Of a DNA stretch of 64,000 bases, positions 23,696 to 32,826 are shown piece by piece. The notes under the pieces were generated by a model. That model was not told the DNA's origin. It did not search any database and saw only the letters and a program-made list of their open reading frames with translations. The translations under genes and the position numbers were made by a program. The first letter of the stretch is position 1, and the number at the start of each line of letters is the position of its first letter. Source of the DNA: Chitinophagaceae bacterium (GTDB lineage: Bacteria > Bacteroidota > Bacteroidia > Chitinophagales > Chitinophagaceae); NCBI GenBank assembly GCA_017307755.1, contig JAFKGQ010000007.1, positions 372,001 through 436,000 of the forward strand. The letters run 5' to 3'.

Positions 23696-26140
23696 TCATA
23701 CGGCATCCACATCCGGGATGACCACCACGCTCCTGAACTTCGGGTGATTATGGAGGATAGCCGTTTGCTGCTGGATCGCCTGTTTGGCAAAAGCAATAGT
23801 ATGCCCGTCCTTTGGTAGTTTGAGCAATAGTTCCATCAGGAACTGGTTGCGAATACGGGCCACCACCGGCTCCGCAGGTCCTACGAGATAAGGGCCAAAA
23901 TCCTGTTTCATACCGCCTGCAAACAGCCGTGCCGCGGAATCCACCACCTCCTTGGTCTTGTGTCTGAACGTCACGAGGATGATCCGGGAATAGGGCGGAT
24001 AAAAGAATTGTTGCCTTGCCGCTATCTCATGCTGAAAAAAGAGCTTGTAATCATGCGCCTTGATATAACCCAGCACAGGATGCGCCGTATTAGCCACCTG
24101 TATCAGCACCTTTCCCTGCCCGTCCATCCGTCCGGCACGGCCGCTGACCTGCTCCATCAGCTGAAAGGCGCGTTCATTCACCCGGAAGTCCGCAAAGCTC
24201 AGGATGCCATCCGCATCCAAAATTCCGACCAGGTTGACATGCATAAAATCCAACCCTTTCACGACCATTTGGGTGCCGACAAGCACATCTATCCGCTGTT
24301 GCTCGAATTGCTGGATCAGACTGTCATGCGCCGTCTTGCCGCGGACACTGTCGATATCCATACGGGCGACACGGGCCTTGGGAAATAGTTCCTCCAGGTA
24401 CTCCTCGATACGCTCCGTCCCGAAATTGCGTTGTACAAAACGGTGGTTGCCGCAGGCCGCACAGGTATTCAATGGCGGATATACAGTACCGCAATAATGA
24501 CAATGCAGTTTATTTGTCAGCTTATGGAAATTAAGGGATACATCGCAGTTGCGGCATTGAGGTATCCATCCGCATACCTCACAGACCTGGTAAGGCGAAT
24601 ACCCCCGGCGATTTTGAAAAAGGATCACCTGTTTGCCGGCGGATAAAGACTGCTCGATGGCTGTCTGCAGATCCGGACTGAGGATGACTTTCACTTCTTG
24701 TTGGGGCAGCCGGATCTTCTTCGTATCGATGATCTCTATCTCCGGCATCCGGACCTGACCGAAACGCTCCGTCAATTCCACCAGGCCATACTTCCCATTT
24801 ACAGCATTGAAGTACGTCTCCACGGAAGGGGTGGCACTCCCCAACAGTACTTTCGCCTTGAACAGCGAAGCATAATAGACAGCCGCATCCCGGGCGTGAT
24901 AGCGGGGCGCCGGCTCCTGCTGTTTGTAGGACGCATCATGTTCTTCGTCGGCAACGATGAGGCCAAGGTCATTGAATGGGAGGAACAGCGAAGACCGGGC
25001 CCCAAGAATGATCTTCAGCTCACCACTACGTATCTTGTTCCATATTTCCAGCCGCTCGTTCTGATTGAATTTGCTGTGATAGATGCCGATATACCCCCCG
25101 AAGTGTTTGTGCAGCCGGCGTATGATCTGGGACGTCAGCGCGATCTCAGGCAAGAGATAAAGCACCTGCTTCCCTTGCCGGAGAACTTTTTCGATCTGAC
25201 GGATATATACCTGAGTCTTGCCGCTGGAGGTGACGCCATGGAGCAGACAGACAGAGCGCTCTCGCCAGGCCAGCTCGATGCCTTCAAAAGCAGCCTGCTG
25301 GGCCGGAGTCAGCTCAAAGTCGATGTGGATATCACGAGGCAAGTAACGCAGCCGGTCGACGACCCGCCGCTCGACCATGAGTACCCCTTTCTCCACCAGC
25401 CCCTTTAGCTGTGCGTCGGAAGCCCCGGATTTTTTTAGTAATGAAGCCTTGCTGACAGTCCCCTCCGTCTTTTGCAAATGCAGATAGGCAAGCAGCAATT
25501 CCAGCTGTTTGGGCGCCCTCCCACCCCAATCATTGAGCAGCGGCGCCAGCTTTTCCTCATCGCTATACACCGGGTTCAGCACCACATAGCTTTCCTTCTT
25601 GGCCGTATAGGTGTCTTTCAACGCTTCCCAGACAAAACAGACCTTCTTTTCGATCAGCCGTTTGATCACGGGGTATACATGGGTAACATCCAGCAATTGC
25701 TGTACTTCCGTGATCCGCAGTTCCTTGCGGATATGCAGAGCCTCAGCCACCACGAACTCCTCATTATCCAGATGAGAAAAGTCATCCCCCGTCTCTTCAT
25801 TAAAGACAAGGACGGTTTCGCTGCTCAGCTTAAAATGAGCGGGTAAAGCAGCGGCCATAACCTCCCCCTCGCTACAGAGATAATACCCTGCGATCCACTC
25901 CCACAACTGCAGCTGTGCCGGATGTACGATGGGCTCCTGGTCCAGCAGGTTGAGTATATCCTTTGGCTCAAAAGCTTCCGGCTTATCCTGGTGCAACCGC
26001 CTGACAATACCCGCGTACTTTTTATTCTTCAGCTGCACTTCCACTCGGCACCCTTCGCGGACGGACATACGCCATTGCTCCGGTACGGACCATGTATAAT
26101 TTTTTGGCAGCGCCAGGGGTATGATGACTTCGGCGTACAT
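23696..26140 (-). CDS. priA: Primosomal protein N' (replication restart helicase)
   Basis: An 814-residue PriA. It has the N-terminal 3' DNA-binding domain (about 1-100), a winged-helix region, and a superfamily 2 helicase core with Walker A GVTSSGKT (about residue 300) and the DEAH-type box ADEEHDAS. A zinc-binding insert has eight cysteines in CEVCGWIPQCRNC and CHYCGTVYPPLNTCAACG. PriA reloads the replicative helicase at stalled forks. The length is slightly above the E. coli enzyme and typical for Bacteroidota. plsC lies 12 bp upstream on the same strand. Confidence 0.97.
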   Translation of the reverse strand: MYAEVIIPLALPKNYTWSVPEQWRMSVREGCRVEVQLKNKKYAGIVRRLHQDKPEAFEPKDILNLLDQEPIVHPAQLQLWEWIAGYYLCSEGEVMAAALPAHFKLSSETVLVFNEETGDDFSHLDNEEFVVAEALHIRKELRITEVQQLLDVTHVYPVIKRLIEKKVCFVWEALKDTYTAKKESYVVLNPVYSDEEKLAPLLNDWGGRAPKQLELLLAYLHLQKTEGTVSKASLLKKSGASDAQLKGLVEKGVLMVERRVVDRLRYLPRDIHIDFELTPAQQAAFEGIELAWRERSVCLLHGVTSSGKTQVYIRQIEKVLRQGKQVLYLLPEIALTSQIIRRLHKHFGGYIGIYHSKFNQNERLEIWNKIRSGELKIILGARSSLFLPFNDLGLIVADEEHDASYKQQEPAPRYHARDAAVYYASLFKAKVLLGSATPSVETYFNAVNGKYGLVELTERFGQVRMPEIEIIDTKKIRLPQQEVKVILSPDLQTAIEQSLSAGKQVILFQNRRGYSPYQVCEVCGWIPQCRNCDVSLNFHKLTNKLHCHYCGTVYPPLNTCAACGNHRFVQRNFGTERIEEYLEELFPKARVARMDIDSVRGKTAHDSLIQQFEQQRIDVLVGTQMVVKGLDFMHVNLVGILDADGILSFADFRVNERAFQLMEQVSGRAGRMDGQGKVLIQVANTAHPVLGYIKAHDYKLFFQHEIAARQQFFYPPYSRIILVTFRHKTKEVVDSAARLFAGGMKQDFGPYLVGPAEPVVARIRNQFLMELLLKLPKDGHTIAFAKQAIQQQTAILHNHPKFRSVVVIPDVDAV

Positions 26141-26152
26141 TAACCGGTAAAG

Positions 26153-26938
26153 TTACTCATTCTGAGGGACATTCAGGGGTCTGATCCACGACGCCTCACG
26201 ACGGACCAACTCATCTTCCATCATCCGGGAAACCCTCTCTTTCAACACCGGCAGGTCCTCCATGGTCAATCCCTCCACGCTCACTTCCGGAAGACAAACG
26301 GTGCGTATCCTGCCGGGGTTGAGGCTGAAAATACTGGAATAATGCATCCGCTCATACGTGTCGAGAAACAGTATGGGTTTGATGGGCGTTTGGGTTTCGA
26401 TAGCTATGCGAAATGCACCGTCATAGAAAGGCTTCAGGGGCTTGTCCGACTCGTTAAAAGTACCTTCGGGAAAGATAAAGACAGATATACCCTGATGCAA
26501 TATCCCTATGAGTTCCCGGGCGCTTTTCGATCGCTGATCGGGGCTGCTCCTGTCCACCATGACCACTGCCCGGCTGTAGATATAGCCAAAAATGGGGATC
26601 TTTCTCATCTCTGCCTTCCCCAATACCCGGAAAGCGCGTCGATGGACCACCAGCAGGATCACCGGAATATCCAGGTAAGAGATGTGATTAGCTACAAATA
26701 CATATTGCTTCTCCGGGTCCGGCCCGGGTCCGGGCAGTTCTACATGCCTCATCCCTGTGAGGGTCATCCAGGCTCTGTCCCATATCAGACAAGCTCTATA
26801 GATCAGATTACCACCCCGCACCGGTCCATAGAAGGAGAACACCACCACAAAGGGGAGCACCAGCAGCATCCCGGTGATAAAGAGTAAAAGGGCATAAATA
26901 CAGTACAGCCAGCGAAAAGGTTTTAACACAGCACGCAT
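26153..26938 (-). CDS. 1-acyl-sn-glycerol-3-phosphate acyltransferase (PlsC family)
   Basis: About 261 residues from MRAVLKPFRWLYCIYALLLF; an ATG ten codons upstream (26968) would overlap the DUF4258 gene and is less likely. Two N-terminal membrane segments precede the acyltransferase motif NHISYLDIPV (H-x4-D), block III is IFPEGTFNES, and a proline-containing block follows (ETQTPIKPILFL). It transfers an acyl chain to lysophosphatidate or a related lipid at the inner membrane. It lies just upstream of priA. Confidence 0.9.
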   Translation of the reverse strand: MRAVLKPFRWLYCIYALLLFITGMLLVLPFVVVFSFYGPVRGGNLIYRACLIWDRAWMTLTGMRHVELPGPGPDPEKQYVFVANHISYLDIPVILLVVHRRAFRVLGKAEMRKIPIFGYIYSRAVVMVDRSSPDQRSKSARELIGILHQGISVFIFPEGTFNESDKPLKPFYDGAFRIAIETQTPIKPILFLDTYERMHYSSIFSLNPGRIRTVCLPEVSVEGLTMEDLPVLKERVSRMMEDELVRREASWIRPLNVPQNE

Positions 26939-26954
26939 GTTGCAAAATATGCTT

Positions 26955-27359
26955 TTACTTACAATCACATTGCCATTCTACCCCCAGCTCGATACAGGTG
27001 ACGACCACCAGGCTGCCGTCGGCCCCTGGTCTTCCCTTGGGTACCGCAAATACAACACGCAGATGCTGCCCCTCTTTTGTGTACCCATCCAGGGCATATT
27101 TTGGATCCGGATGGGCATCGGGCTCACTCTTCCTGTAGTTGATCTCTCCTTCCTCCAGTATCTCCCGTATCTCCTTTTCTGTAATATGCCGGCATTCCAT
27201 ACGACAGCGGGCATGACGGGTAAGGATCAGACGACTGATATGACGGTCGATAGGGCTTCCCTCACCTGTTTGGGTAGAAGCTCCGCCCTGTCCGCACATG
27301 GTAAACAGGACAACGATGGACCAACAGGCGATCAGCCTGGATATAAAGCTGAATTTCAC
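26955..27359 (-). CDS. DUF4258 domain protein with signal peptide
   Basis: A 134-residue protein. The N-terminus (FISRLIACWSIVVLFTMCGQ) is a signal, possibly lipoprotein, sequence. The rest matches DUF4258: LTRHARCRMECRHITEKEIR, then DGYTKEGQHLRVVF and VVTCIELG. Many DUF4258 proteins are cytosolic and toxin-like, resembling RNase-fold proteins; an exported version is less common. It precedes plsC with a 16-bp gap and is divergent from mtaB. Confidence 0.8.
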   Translation of the reverse strand: MKFSFISRLIACWSIVVLFTMCGQGGASTQTGEGSPIDRHISRLILTRHARCRMECRHITEKEIREILEEGEINYRKSEPDAHPDPKYALDGYTKEGQHLRVVFAVPKGRPGADGSLVVVTCIELGVEWQCDCK

Positions 27360-27446
27360 GATTTTCTAATACTTTATACGTGTATTCCCCCCGAAGATAC
27401 AGCGAACTATGGTATTTCACCTTCCTTCAGGTATCTTTGCGGCTGG

Positions 27447-28733
27447 ATGACTATGGAGACGGTACGAAATAAGACAGTGGCCTTTCACACATTGGGGTGC
27501 AAATTGAATTACTCAGAGACGAGTACCCTTTCCCGTATGCTGGAAAATGAGGGCTTTGATAAAAGACCCTTTGACGAGCAAGCCGACGTCTACGTGATCA
27601 ATACCTGTTCCGTCACTGATAATGCCGACAAGGAGTGCCGCCACCTGGTACGGCGCATCCAGCGCCGGAGTCCGGAAAGCCTCGTGGTGATCACAGGCTG
27701 CTATGCCCAGCTAAAGCCCGAAGCCATCGCCGCTATCCCGGGAGTGGACCTGGTGCTGGGGGCGGCGGAAAAGTTCAATATCGCCCGGCACCTGAAAGAG
27801 CTGTCCAAAGGCGACTCCGCCCGCATCTGCAGCTGCGATATCGAAGCCGTTACCGGCTTTACCCCCACTTTTTCCCTCAATGACAGGACCCGCACCTTCC
27901 TGAAAGTGCAGGACGGCTGCGATTACAACTGCTCTTTCTGCACCATCCCTATGGCAAGAGGCAAAAGCCGCAGCGATACCATTGCCCGGACGGTACAGAA
28001 CGTCCGGCAGCTGGCCGCCGGCAGCGATGTAAAAGAGATCGTCCTGACAGGGGTCAACCTGGGGGATTTTGGAAAAGGACCCCAGGGGGAAAGCAAGGCG
28101 GAGGACTTCTTTGGTCTGATGAAAGAGCTGGATACCATCGACGGCATCGAGCGCTTCAGGATATCCTCCATTGAACCCAACCTGCTTAGCCCGGAAATGA
28201 TCGAATGGGTAGCCGGCAGCCGGAAATTCATGCCGCATTTCCATATCCCGCTGCAAAGCGGCAGCGACCGCATCCTGGGACTCATGCGCCGCCGTTATAA
28301 AAGGGACCTGTATGCGTCCAGGGTACAGCAGATCAGACAGGTGATGCCACACTGCGCCATCGGCGTGGATGTCATCGTAGGGTTTCCCGGCGAGACAGAA
28401 GATCTTTTTAAGGAAACTTTCGATTTCCTCCATGAGCTGGACATCTCCTATCTGCATGTCTTTACCTATTCCGAAAGGGATAATACAAAAGCGCTGGAGA
28501 TCAGACCAACGATCCCCATGGAAGTACGTCATCAGCGGAATAAGATCCTGCGAAACCTATCCTGGCAGAAAATGCAATATTTTACCCACCGTCACGAAGG
28601 GCAAACCCGTAAGGTCCTGCTGGAAGGTCACGTCACTACTCCTATGATGGAAGGTTATACGGATAACTACATCAAGGTGACGACGCCCTACCGGCAAGAA
28701 TGGGTTAACCAGGTGATTGACTGGACTCTATAA
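27447..28733 (+). CDS. mtaB: tRNA (t6A37-C2) methylthiotransferase MtaB
   Basis: A 428-residue radical-SAM enzyme starting MTMETVRNKTVAF. N-terminal cluster cysteines are C18 (LGCKLN), C54 (NTCSVT) and C85 (TGCYAQ). The radical-SAM triad is C158, C162 and C165 in GCDYNCSFCTIP. The IDVIVGFPGE-like motif GVDVIVGFPGETEDLF and a short TRAM-like C-terminus (RKVLLEGHVTTPMMEGYTDN) follow. It converts t6A37 to ms2t6A37 in tRNA. The frame is open much further upstream (to 26937), but that part is antisense to DUF4258 and has no conserved character. Confidence 0.95.
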   Translation: MTMETVRNKTVAFHTLGCKLNYSETSTLSRMLENEGFDKRPFDEQADVYVINTCSVTDNADKECRHLVRRIQRRSPESLVVITGCYAQLKPEAIAAIPGVDLVLGAAEKFNIARHLKELSKGDSARICSCDIEAVTGFTPTFSLNDRTRTFLKVQDGCDYNCSFCTIPMARGKSRSDTIARTVQNVRQLAAGSDVKEIVLTGVNLGDFGKGPQGESKAEDFFGLMKELDTIDGIERFRISSIEPNLLSPEMIEWVAGSRKFMPHFHIPLQSGSDRILGLMRRRYKRDLYASRVQQIRQVMPHCAIGVDVIVGFPGETEDLFKETFDFLHELDISYLHVFTYSERDNTKALEIRPTIPMEVRHQRNKILRNLSWQKMQYFTHRHEGQTRKVLLEGHVTTPMMEGYTDNYIKVTTPYRQEWVNQVIDWTL

Positions 28734-28883
28734 TAGAACCAAACATTCGTCCCGGACATTGGCAGACTACCGGGACCTCCTCCGGGAGGCAACTGCCACT
28801 CGAATTGCACCGTATGTAATAATAGCCATCAAGGAATCCTGTGAACATTAGGGCAGGTGTTTTGTTAATCTTAAGTAAGCGAC

Positions 28884-29174
28884 ATGCGAAAATTCCAGGT
28901 GACCATACAATTCGATATGAATGATGAATTCGCCTCTCTTGTCCCCTCCCACCGAACGTATATCAACCGGCTGATCGAACAAGGGGTCATAGATCATTAT
29001 GTTGTGACCATGGAGACACAGCGGGTGTGGATCACTTTCTCCGCCGAGAACAAGGAGGCCGTCGAAAAATATCTTTCTAAATCTCCCCTGTATAAATTTT
29101 GGACATACGAGATCGATGAATTATTTGTCGTGGATGGCCTGCATTACAGACTGCCGGTGGTACAGTTGAACTAA
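28884..29174 (+). CDS. YciI-like small protein, 96 aa
   Basis: A dimeric alpha/beta-barrel-like small protein: MRKFQVTIQFDMNDEFASLV, a central helix (HRTYINRLIEQGVIDHYVVT) and strands WITFSAENKEAVEKYL and YEIDELFVVDGL. The pattern fits the YciI/muconolactone-isomerase superfamily. No catalytic role can be given. It ends 4 bp into the convergent ydcF-like gene. Confidence 0.7.
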   Translation: MRKFQVTIQFDMNDEFASLVPSHRTYINRLIEQGVIDHYVVTMETQRVWITFSAENKEAVEKYLSKSPLYKFWTYEIDELFVVDGLHYRLPVVQLN

Positions 29175-29761
29175 TACCAGATCAAATATTTATAGAATGC
29201 CAGGAACTCTCTCGGCAACCCGAGAAGGTCATTTGCATAAAACACGTCCGATGAGGCGCCGTGGACATTCCTGATACCCAGCTTGCGAAAGATATACTTA
29301 CAACGGGTGATATGATAAAAGGTGCTGACCACGATCACAGATGAACAGTGCAACGAATCATTTGCCGCCTTAAAATCTTTCGCGGTATAATAGGTATTCT
29401 CCCCATCGTTGTCTTCGATGATGTCGGCAGACGGCACTCCTTTTTGGACCAGGTATCTTTTCATCGCCAGGCCTTCCGGCACCTTCCCTGCCAGCATTCC
29501 TTTACCGCCACTGACCATCACCTTATGCACCCGGCCCTGCCGGTACAGTTGTAATGCCTTATCTACCCTTCCTTGCAAGACAGGAGACAGTGAGCTATCT
29601 GCCTCTACCCTGTTGCCCAGGACCACGGCAATGTCGGCGTTGCCCTTGTATTCATACAGTCCGTCAAATGTAATATAGACGCTATGAATGGCTATCCATA
29701 GCAGGATAAGCCTGCCCGCTGTTTTTATTTTCCTCCGGCGGCCTTTGTCTTTTTTGTCCAT
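29171..29761 (-). CDS. YdcF/SanA/ElyC family (DUF218) protein
   Basis: 196 residues with one N-terminal membrane segment (AGRLILLWIAIHSVYITFDGL) after a very basic start (MDKKDKGRRRK), so probably anchored with the domain in the periplasm. The DUF218 core is clear: ADIAVVLGNRVE, HKVMVSGGKG, EDNDGENTYYTAKDF and SVIVVSTFYHITRCKYIF. Family members affect envelope integrity and polysaccharide handling. Its 5' end overlaps the tag gene by 37 bp, which implies coupled expression. Confidence 0.9.
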   Translation of the reverse strand: MDKKDKGRRRKIKTAGRLILLWIAIHSVYITFDGLYEYKGNADIAVVLGNRVEADSSLSPVLQGRVDKALQLYRQGRVHKVMVSGGKGMLAGKVPEGLAMKRYLVQKGVPSADIIEDNDGENTYYTAKDFKAANDSLHCSSVIVVSTFYHITRCKYIFRKLGIRNVHGASSDVFYANDLLGLPREFLAFYKYLIWY

Positions 29762-30300
29762 GCAGGCTTTTGCTTTTCCAACTTCTTATAGATGGGGCAA
29801 GTCTCGATATGCGCGCCCGGCAAATAGCCGATGCTCATCAAAAACTCCCCTACGATCTCTCCACCCGTAAACCGGAAGGTCTTTTTGAATAGTTTCACCC
29901 ACTCCTCCTTTGTCAAAGGGTGATGTTTGTCCAGCCACTTCTCGAACGACCCATATTCCTTCTGCAAACCCCGGATAATACGGGCATTCTCGATGGTAGC
30001 GTCGATTTTCAGCCGGTTGCGGATGATACCCGCATCCTGCAGCAGCCGGTCCTTTTGCTTCTGACCGTACCGGGCCACCTTATCGATGTCAAAATTATCA
30101 AAGGCCTTAAAGAAATTATCTTTCTTGTTCAGGATGGTCGTCCAGGAAAGACCGGCCTGGTTGATCTCCAGTATGAGTCTTGCAAATAGCTGATTGTCGT
30201 CGTGTATGGGGAACCCATACTCTTTGTCGTGGTAATGTACGTGTACGTTGTCTTTTTCCATCCGTTCGACAACTTCACAGTAGCTACGTGGCTTTTCCAT
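29725..30300 (-). CDS. tag: DNA-3-methyladenine glycosylase I
   Basis: A 191-residue base-excision enzyme that removes 3-methyladenine. HYHDKEYGFPIHDDNQLFAR and EINQAGLSWTTILNKKDNF are the family core. The zinc-site residues look kept: Cys8 (SYCEVV) and the His and Cys of HIETCPIYKK near the C-terminus. The C-terminus is lysine-rich (KKTKAAGGK). The DUF218 gene starts inside its last 37 bp. Confidence 0.95.
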   Translation of the reverse strand: MEKPRSYCEVVERMEKDNVHVHYHDKEYGFPIHDDNQLFARLILEINQAGLSWTTILNKKDNFFKAFDNFDIDKVARYGQKQKDRLLQDAGIIRNRLKIDATIENARIIRGLQKEYGSFEKWLDKHHPLTKEEWVKLFKKTFRFTGGEIVGEFLMSIGYLPGAHIETCPIYKKLEKQKPAWTKKTKAAGGK

Positions 30301-30350
30301 AACGCAATTTATATAAAAGACATATTTTTATAGATAGGGAGAAATAAAAA

Positions 30351-32315
30351 ATGACAAACACCCGGTTTTTACCCTCGATTGGACTGATCCTATGTATATT
30401 CAGCAGCCATGCGCAATCGTATGATCCACATGCGCTGTTCGCACCCGGGTTTTACAACGGGCAAAGTAAACCCTATCATTCGTCCAATGGCGCCCCCGCC
30501 TCCAATTACTGGCAAAACAGGGCCGACTATGTGCTCCAGGCCAGTCTGGATACCATGACCAATATCCTCAAAGGCAGCGAAACCATCCGGTACACCAACA
30601 ATAGCCCGGACAGCCTGCGTTCATTATGGCTGCAATTGGACCAGAACACTTACCGCGGCGATGCCCGCAGCAATTTTTACACGGAAGGCGCCGGTGACAA
30701 ACACACGGATGGCTATACCCTCTCGTCCGTAAAGCTCGAACAAGGAGGTATCATAACCACCGCTGACTACATCGTGACGGATACCCGTCTGCAAATACGA
30801 CTCAGAAAAGCCTTACCTTCCGGCGGAGGCAGGGTCAATATCCTCATCAGCTACCAGTACACGGTGCCGGGAGATTTTGGCAACCGTACGGATTACACGA
30901 CCACTGCCAACGGGAAAATATATGAGATAGCCCAATGGTACCCCCGGATGTGCGTATATGACGATAGTCAAGGCTGGAATACCCTGCCATTCCTGGGCAG
31001 CGGAGAGTTTTATTGCGAATACGGAGACTTTGACTACAAGGTCACCGTCCCCTGGAACATGATCGTCGCCGGCTCGGGCGAGCTTATCAATCCGCAGGAA
31101 GTACTTACCGCAAAAGAGCAGGCCCGGCTCACCGCGGCAAAAGCCAGTGATAAGACCATTATGATCCATACTGTCGAAGATATCAACATCCCCTCCGGCA
31201 GACCCGTGCAAAAAGGGACGCTCACCTGGCACTTTAAAATGTACAATACCCGGGATGTCGCTTTTGGGGCCTCCCATGCCTATATATGGGACGCAGCCAG
31301 GGTAAACCTGCCCGATGGCAAAAAAGCCCTGGCCATGTCCGTCTATCCTGTGGAAAGCGCCGGTGACGGCGCCTGGGGAAGAGCTACAGAATACCTTAAA
31401 TCTTCTATAGAATATTTCTCCGAAAAATGGTTCGTCTACCCCTACCCCGTAGCCATCAATGAAGCGGGCATCGCCGGGGGAATGGAATATCCCGGCATCG
31501 TCTTTGACGGTATCACCGACAAAGGGAAAGAACTGTATTGGGTCACCGCCCACGAGATCGGCCATAACTGGTTCCCGATGATCGTCGGCTCGGACGAACG
31601 TCAGTATGCCTGGATGGATGAAGGTTTTAATACATTCATCGACATCTATGCGTCCGATGTTTTCAACAAAGGTGAATACGCCCCCAAACGGGACGGTGAA
31701 TACGCCCCGGGCGGCGGCAACCCCGTGGAAGAGATCGTTCCTTTGCTAAAAGATCCCCAGGCTCCCGTGATGATGACCCGCGCCGACGCCATCCCGGAAA
31801 AATATCGTCACCCCATGACCTATTTCAAGCCCGCATTGGGACTTGTGCTGCTGCGTGAGGTTATCCTTGGCAAGGAGCGTTTTGATTACGCATTCCGCCA
31901 ATATATCCACCGCTGGGCATACCGTCATCCCACTCCCTTTGATTTTTTCCGGACAATGGACAACGAGACGGGGGAAGACCTCTCCTGGTTCTGGCGGGAA
32001 TGGTTCTTCCAGAATGGAGGATTGGACCAGGCCGTCCAGCACGTAGCTTATACGGACAACGACCCCGCCAAAGGGGTGCAGGTGACCCTTGCCAACCTCG
32101 ACAGGATGGTCATGCCCGCTACGCTGGAATTAGTGTGGAAGGATGGCAGCAAACAACGTATATCCCTTCCGGCGGAAACATGGATGCAGTCCGGCACACG
32201 CGAGCTGCACCTTGCGCCCGGGCCCGGAGGACAAAGGCTGACGTCCATAACATTGGACCCCGACAAGGTTTTGCCGGATGTGAACAGGGAAAATAATAGC
32301 TGGAAAGCAGAGTAA
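30351..32315 (+). CDS. M1 family zinc metallopeptidase, exported
   Basis: A 654-residue aminopeptidase-like protein with a signal peptide (SIGLILCIFSSHAQS). The zinc site is complete: H401-E-x-x-H405 (HEIGHNW) and E424, 18 residues on, in WMDEGFN. The upstream exopeptidase motif is GGMEYP, a variant of GAMEN. The C-terminal part has the helical catalytic continuation (AYRHPTPFDFFRTMDNETGEDL has this character) and a beta domain. It probably trims peptides in the periplasm. Divergent from tag, with 50 bp between them. Confidence 0.93.
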   Translation: MTNTRFLPSIGLILCIFSSHAQSYDPHALFAPGFYNGQSKPYHSSNGAPASNYWQNRADYVLQASLDTMTNILKGSETIRYTNNSPDSLRSLWLQLDQNTYRGDARSNFYTEGAGDKHTDGYTLSSVKLEQGGIITTADYIVTDTRLQIRLRKALPSGGGRVNILISYQYTVPGDFGNRTDYTTTANGKIYEIAQWYPRMCVYDDSQGWNTLPFLGSGEFYCEYGDFDYKVTVPWNMIVAGSGELINPQEVLTAKEQARLTAAKASDKTIMIHTVEDINIPSGRPVQKGTLTWHFKMYNTRDVAFGASHAYIWDAARVNLPDGKKALAMSVYPVESAGDGAWGRATEYLKSSIEYFSEKWFVYPYPVAINEAGIAGGMEYPGIVFDGITDKGKELYWVTAHEIGHNWFPMIVGSDERQYAWMDEGFNTFIDIYASDVFNKGEYAPKRDGEYAPGGGNPVEEIVPLLKDPQAPVMMTRADAIPEKYRHPMTYFKPALGLVLLREVILGKERFDYAFRQYIHRWAYRHPTPFDFFRTMDNETGEDLSWFWREWFFQNGGLDQAVQHVAYTDNDPAKGVQVTLANLDRMVMPATLELVWKDGSKQRISLPAETWMQSGTRELHLAPGPGGQRLTSITLDPDKVLPDVNRENNSWKAE

Positions 32316-32359
32316 CCTCCTGCTGCCCCGGCAATTATGTCTAAAAATCTGAAAAAAAT

Positions 32360-32389
32360 TTTGCAGGAATTTTATAGACCGTATCTTTG
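32360..32389 (+). promoter_or_regulatory. Promoter of tRNA-Val
   Basis: TTTG (32360-32363), an 18-bp spacer and TATCTTTG (32382-32389), 30 bp before the tRNA. Confidence 0.8.
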
Positions 32390-32419
32390 CACTCCTTTCA
32401 ACGGAAGGCGGAAGGTAAA

Positions 32420-32494
32420 GGGAGTTTAGCTCAGCTGGTTCAGAGCATCTGCCTTACAAGCAGAGGGTCGGCGGTTCGAACCCGTCAACTCCCA
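32420..32494 (+). tRNA. tRNA-Val (anticodon TAC)
   Basis: A 75-nt cloverleaf: acceptor GGGAGTT with AACTCCC, D arm TAGCTCAGCTGGTTCAGAGC, anticodon loop CTTACAA, T arm GGTTCGAACCC and discriminator A. Confidence 0.96.
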
Positions 32495-32500
32495 CAGAGT

Positions 32501-32528
32501 AGCCCTCGACAATGTCGAGGGCTTTTTT
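32501..32528 (+). terminator. Intrinsic terminator of tRNA-Val
   Basis: AGCCCTCGACA (32501-32511) pairs with TGTCGAGGGCT, followed by a run of T and GTTTT. The next 300 bases to 32826 are AT-rich and show no gene. Confidence 0.9.
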
Positions 32529-32826
32529 GTTTTGGACTATGTGAGATAGTCCCCAATCGCATATATTGGTTATCAAATACATACACAAACATTAAAGGTC
32601 TGAAATCCCTCACCAAAAGTCCCAGTAGTTCAAATTTTATCATCTCACATTGTTGTTTTGAGTCCATCTTTGTTGGAAATTTTGAAATTTGCATGTGAAA
32701 ATTACACCAAAAGGTCCTCTGTCTAAAACAATGGGAAGAACATAGTGGCGCTGTCAAAGGCTCTTTCTAAAAATGCTCACATTTAGCCATAGCTCATTAA
32801 ATCATTTATCAACTAATTCTTAAAGA

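Noticed and set aside
26937..27446. An N-terminal extension of mtaB of about 170 codons
   Set aside because: The extension is antisense to the DUF4258 gene, lacks conserved character, and the family starts at the ATG at 27447.
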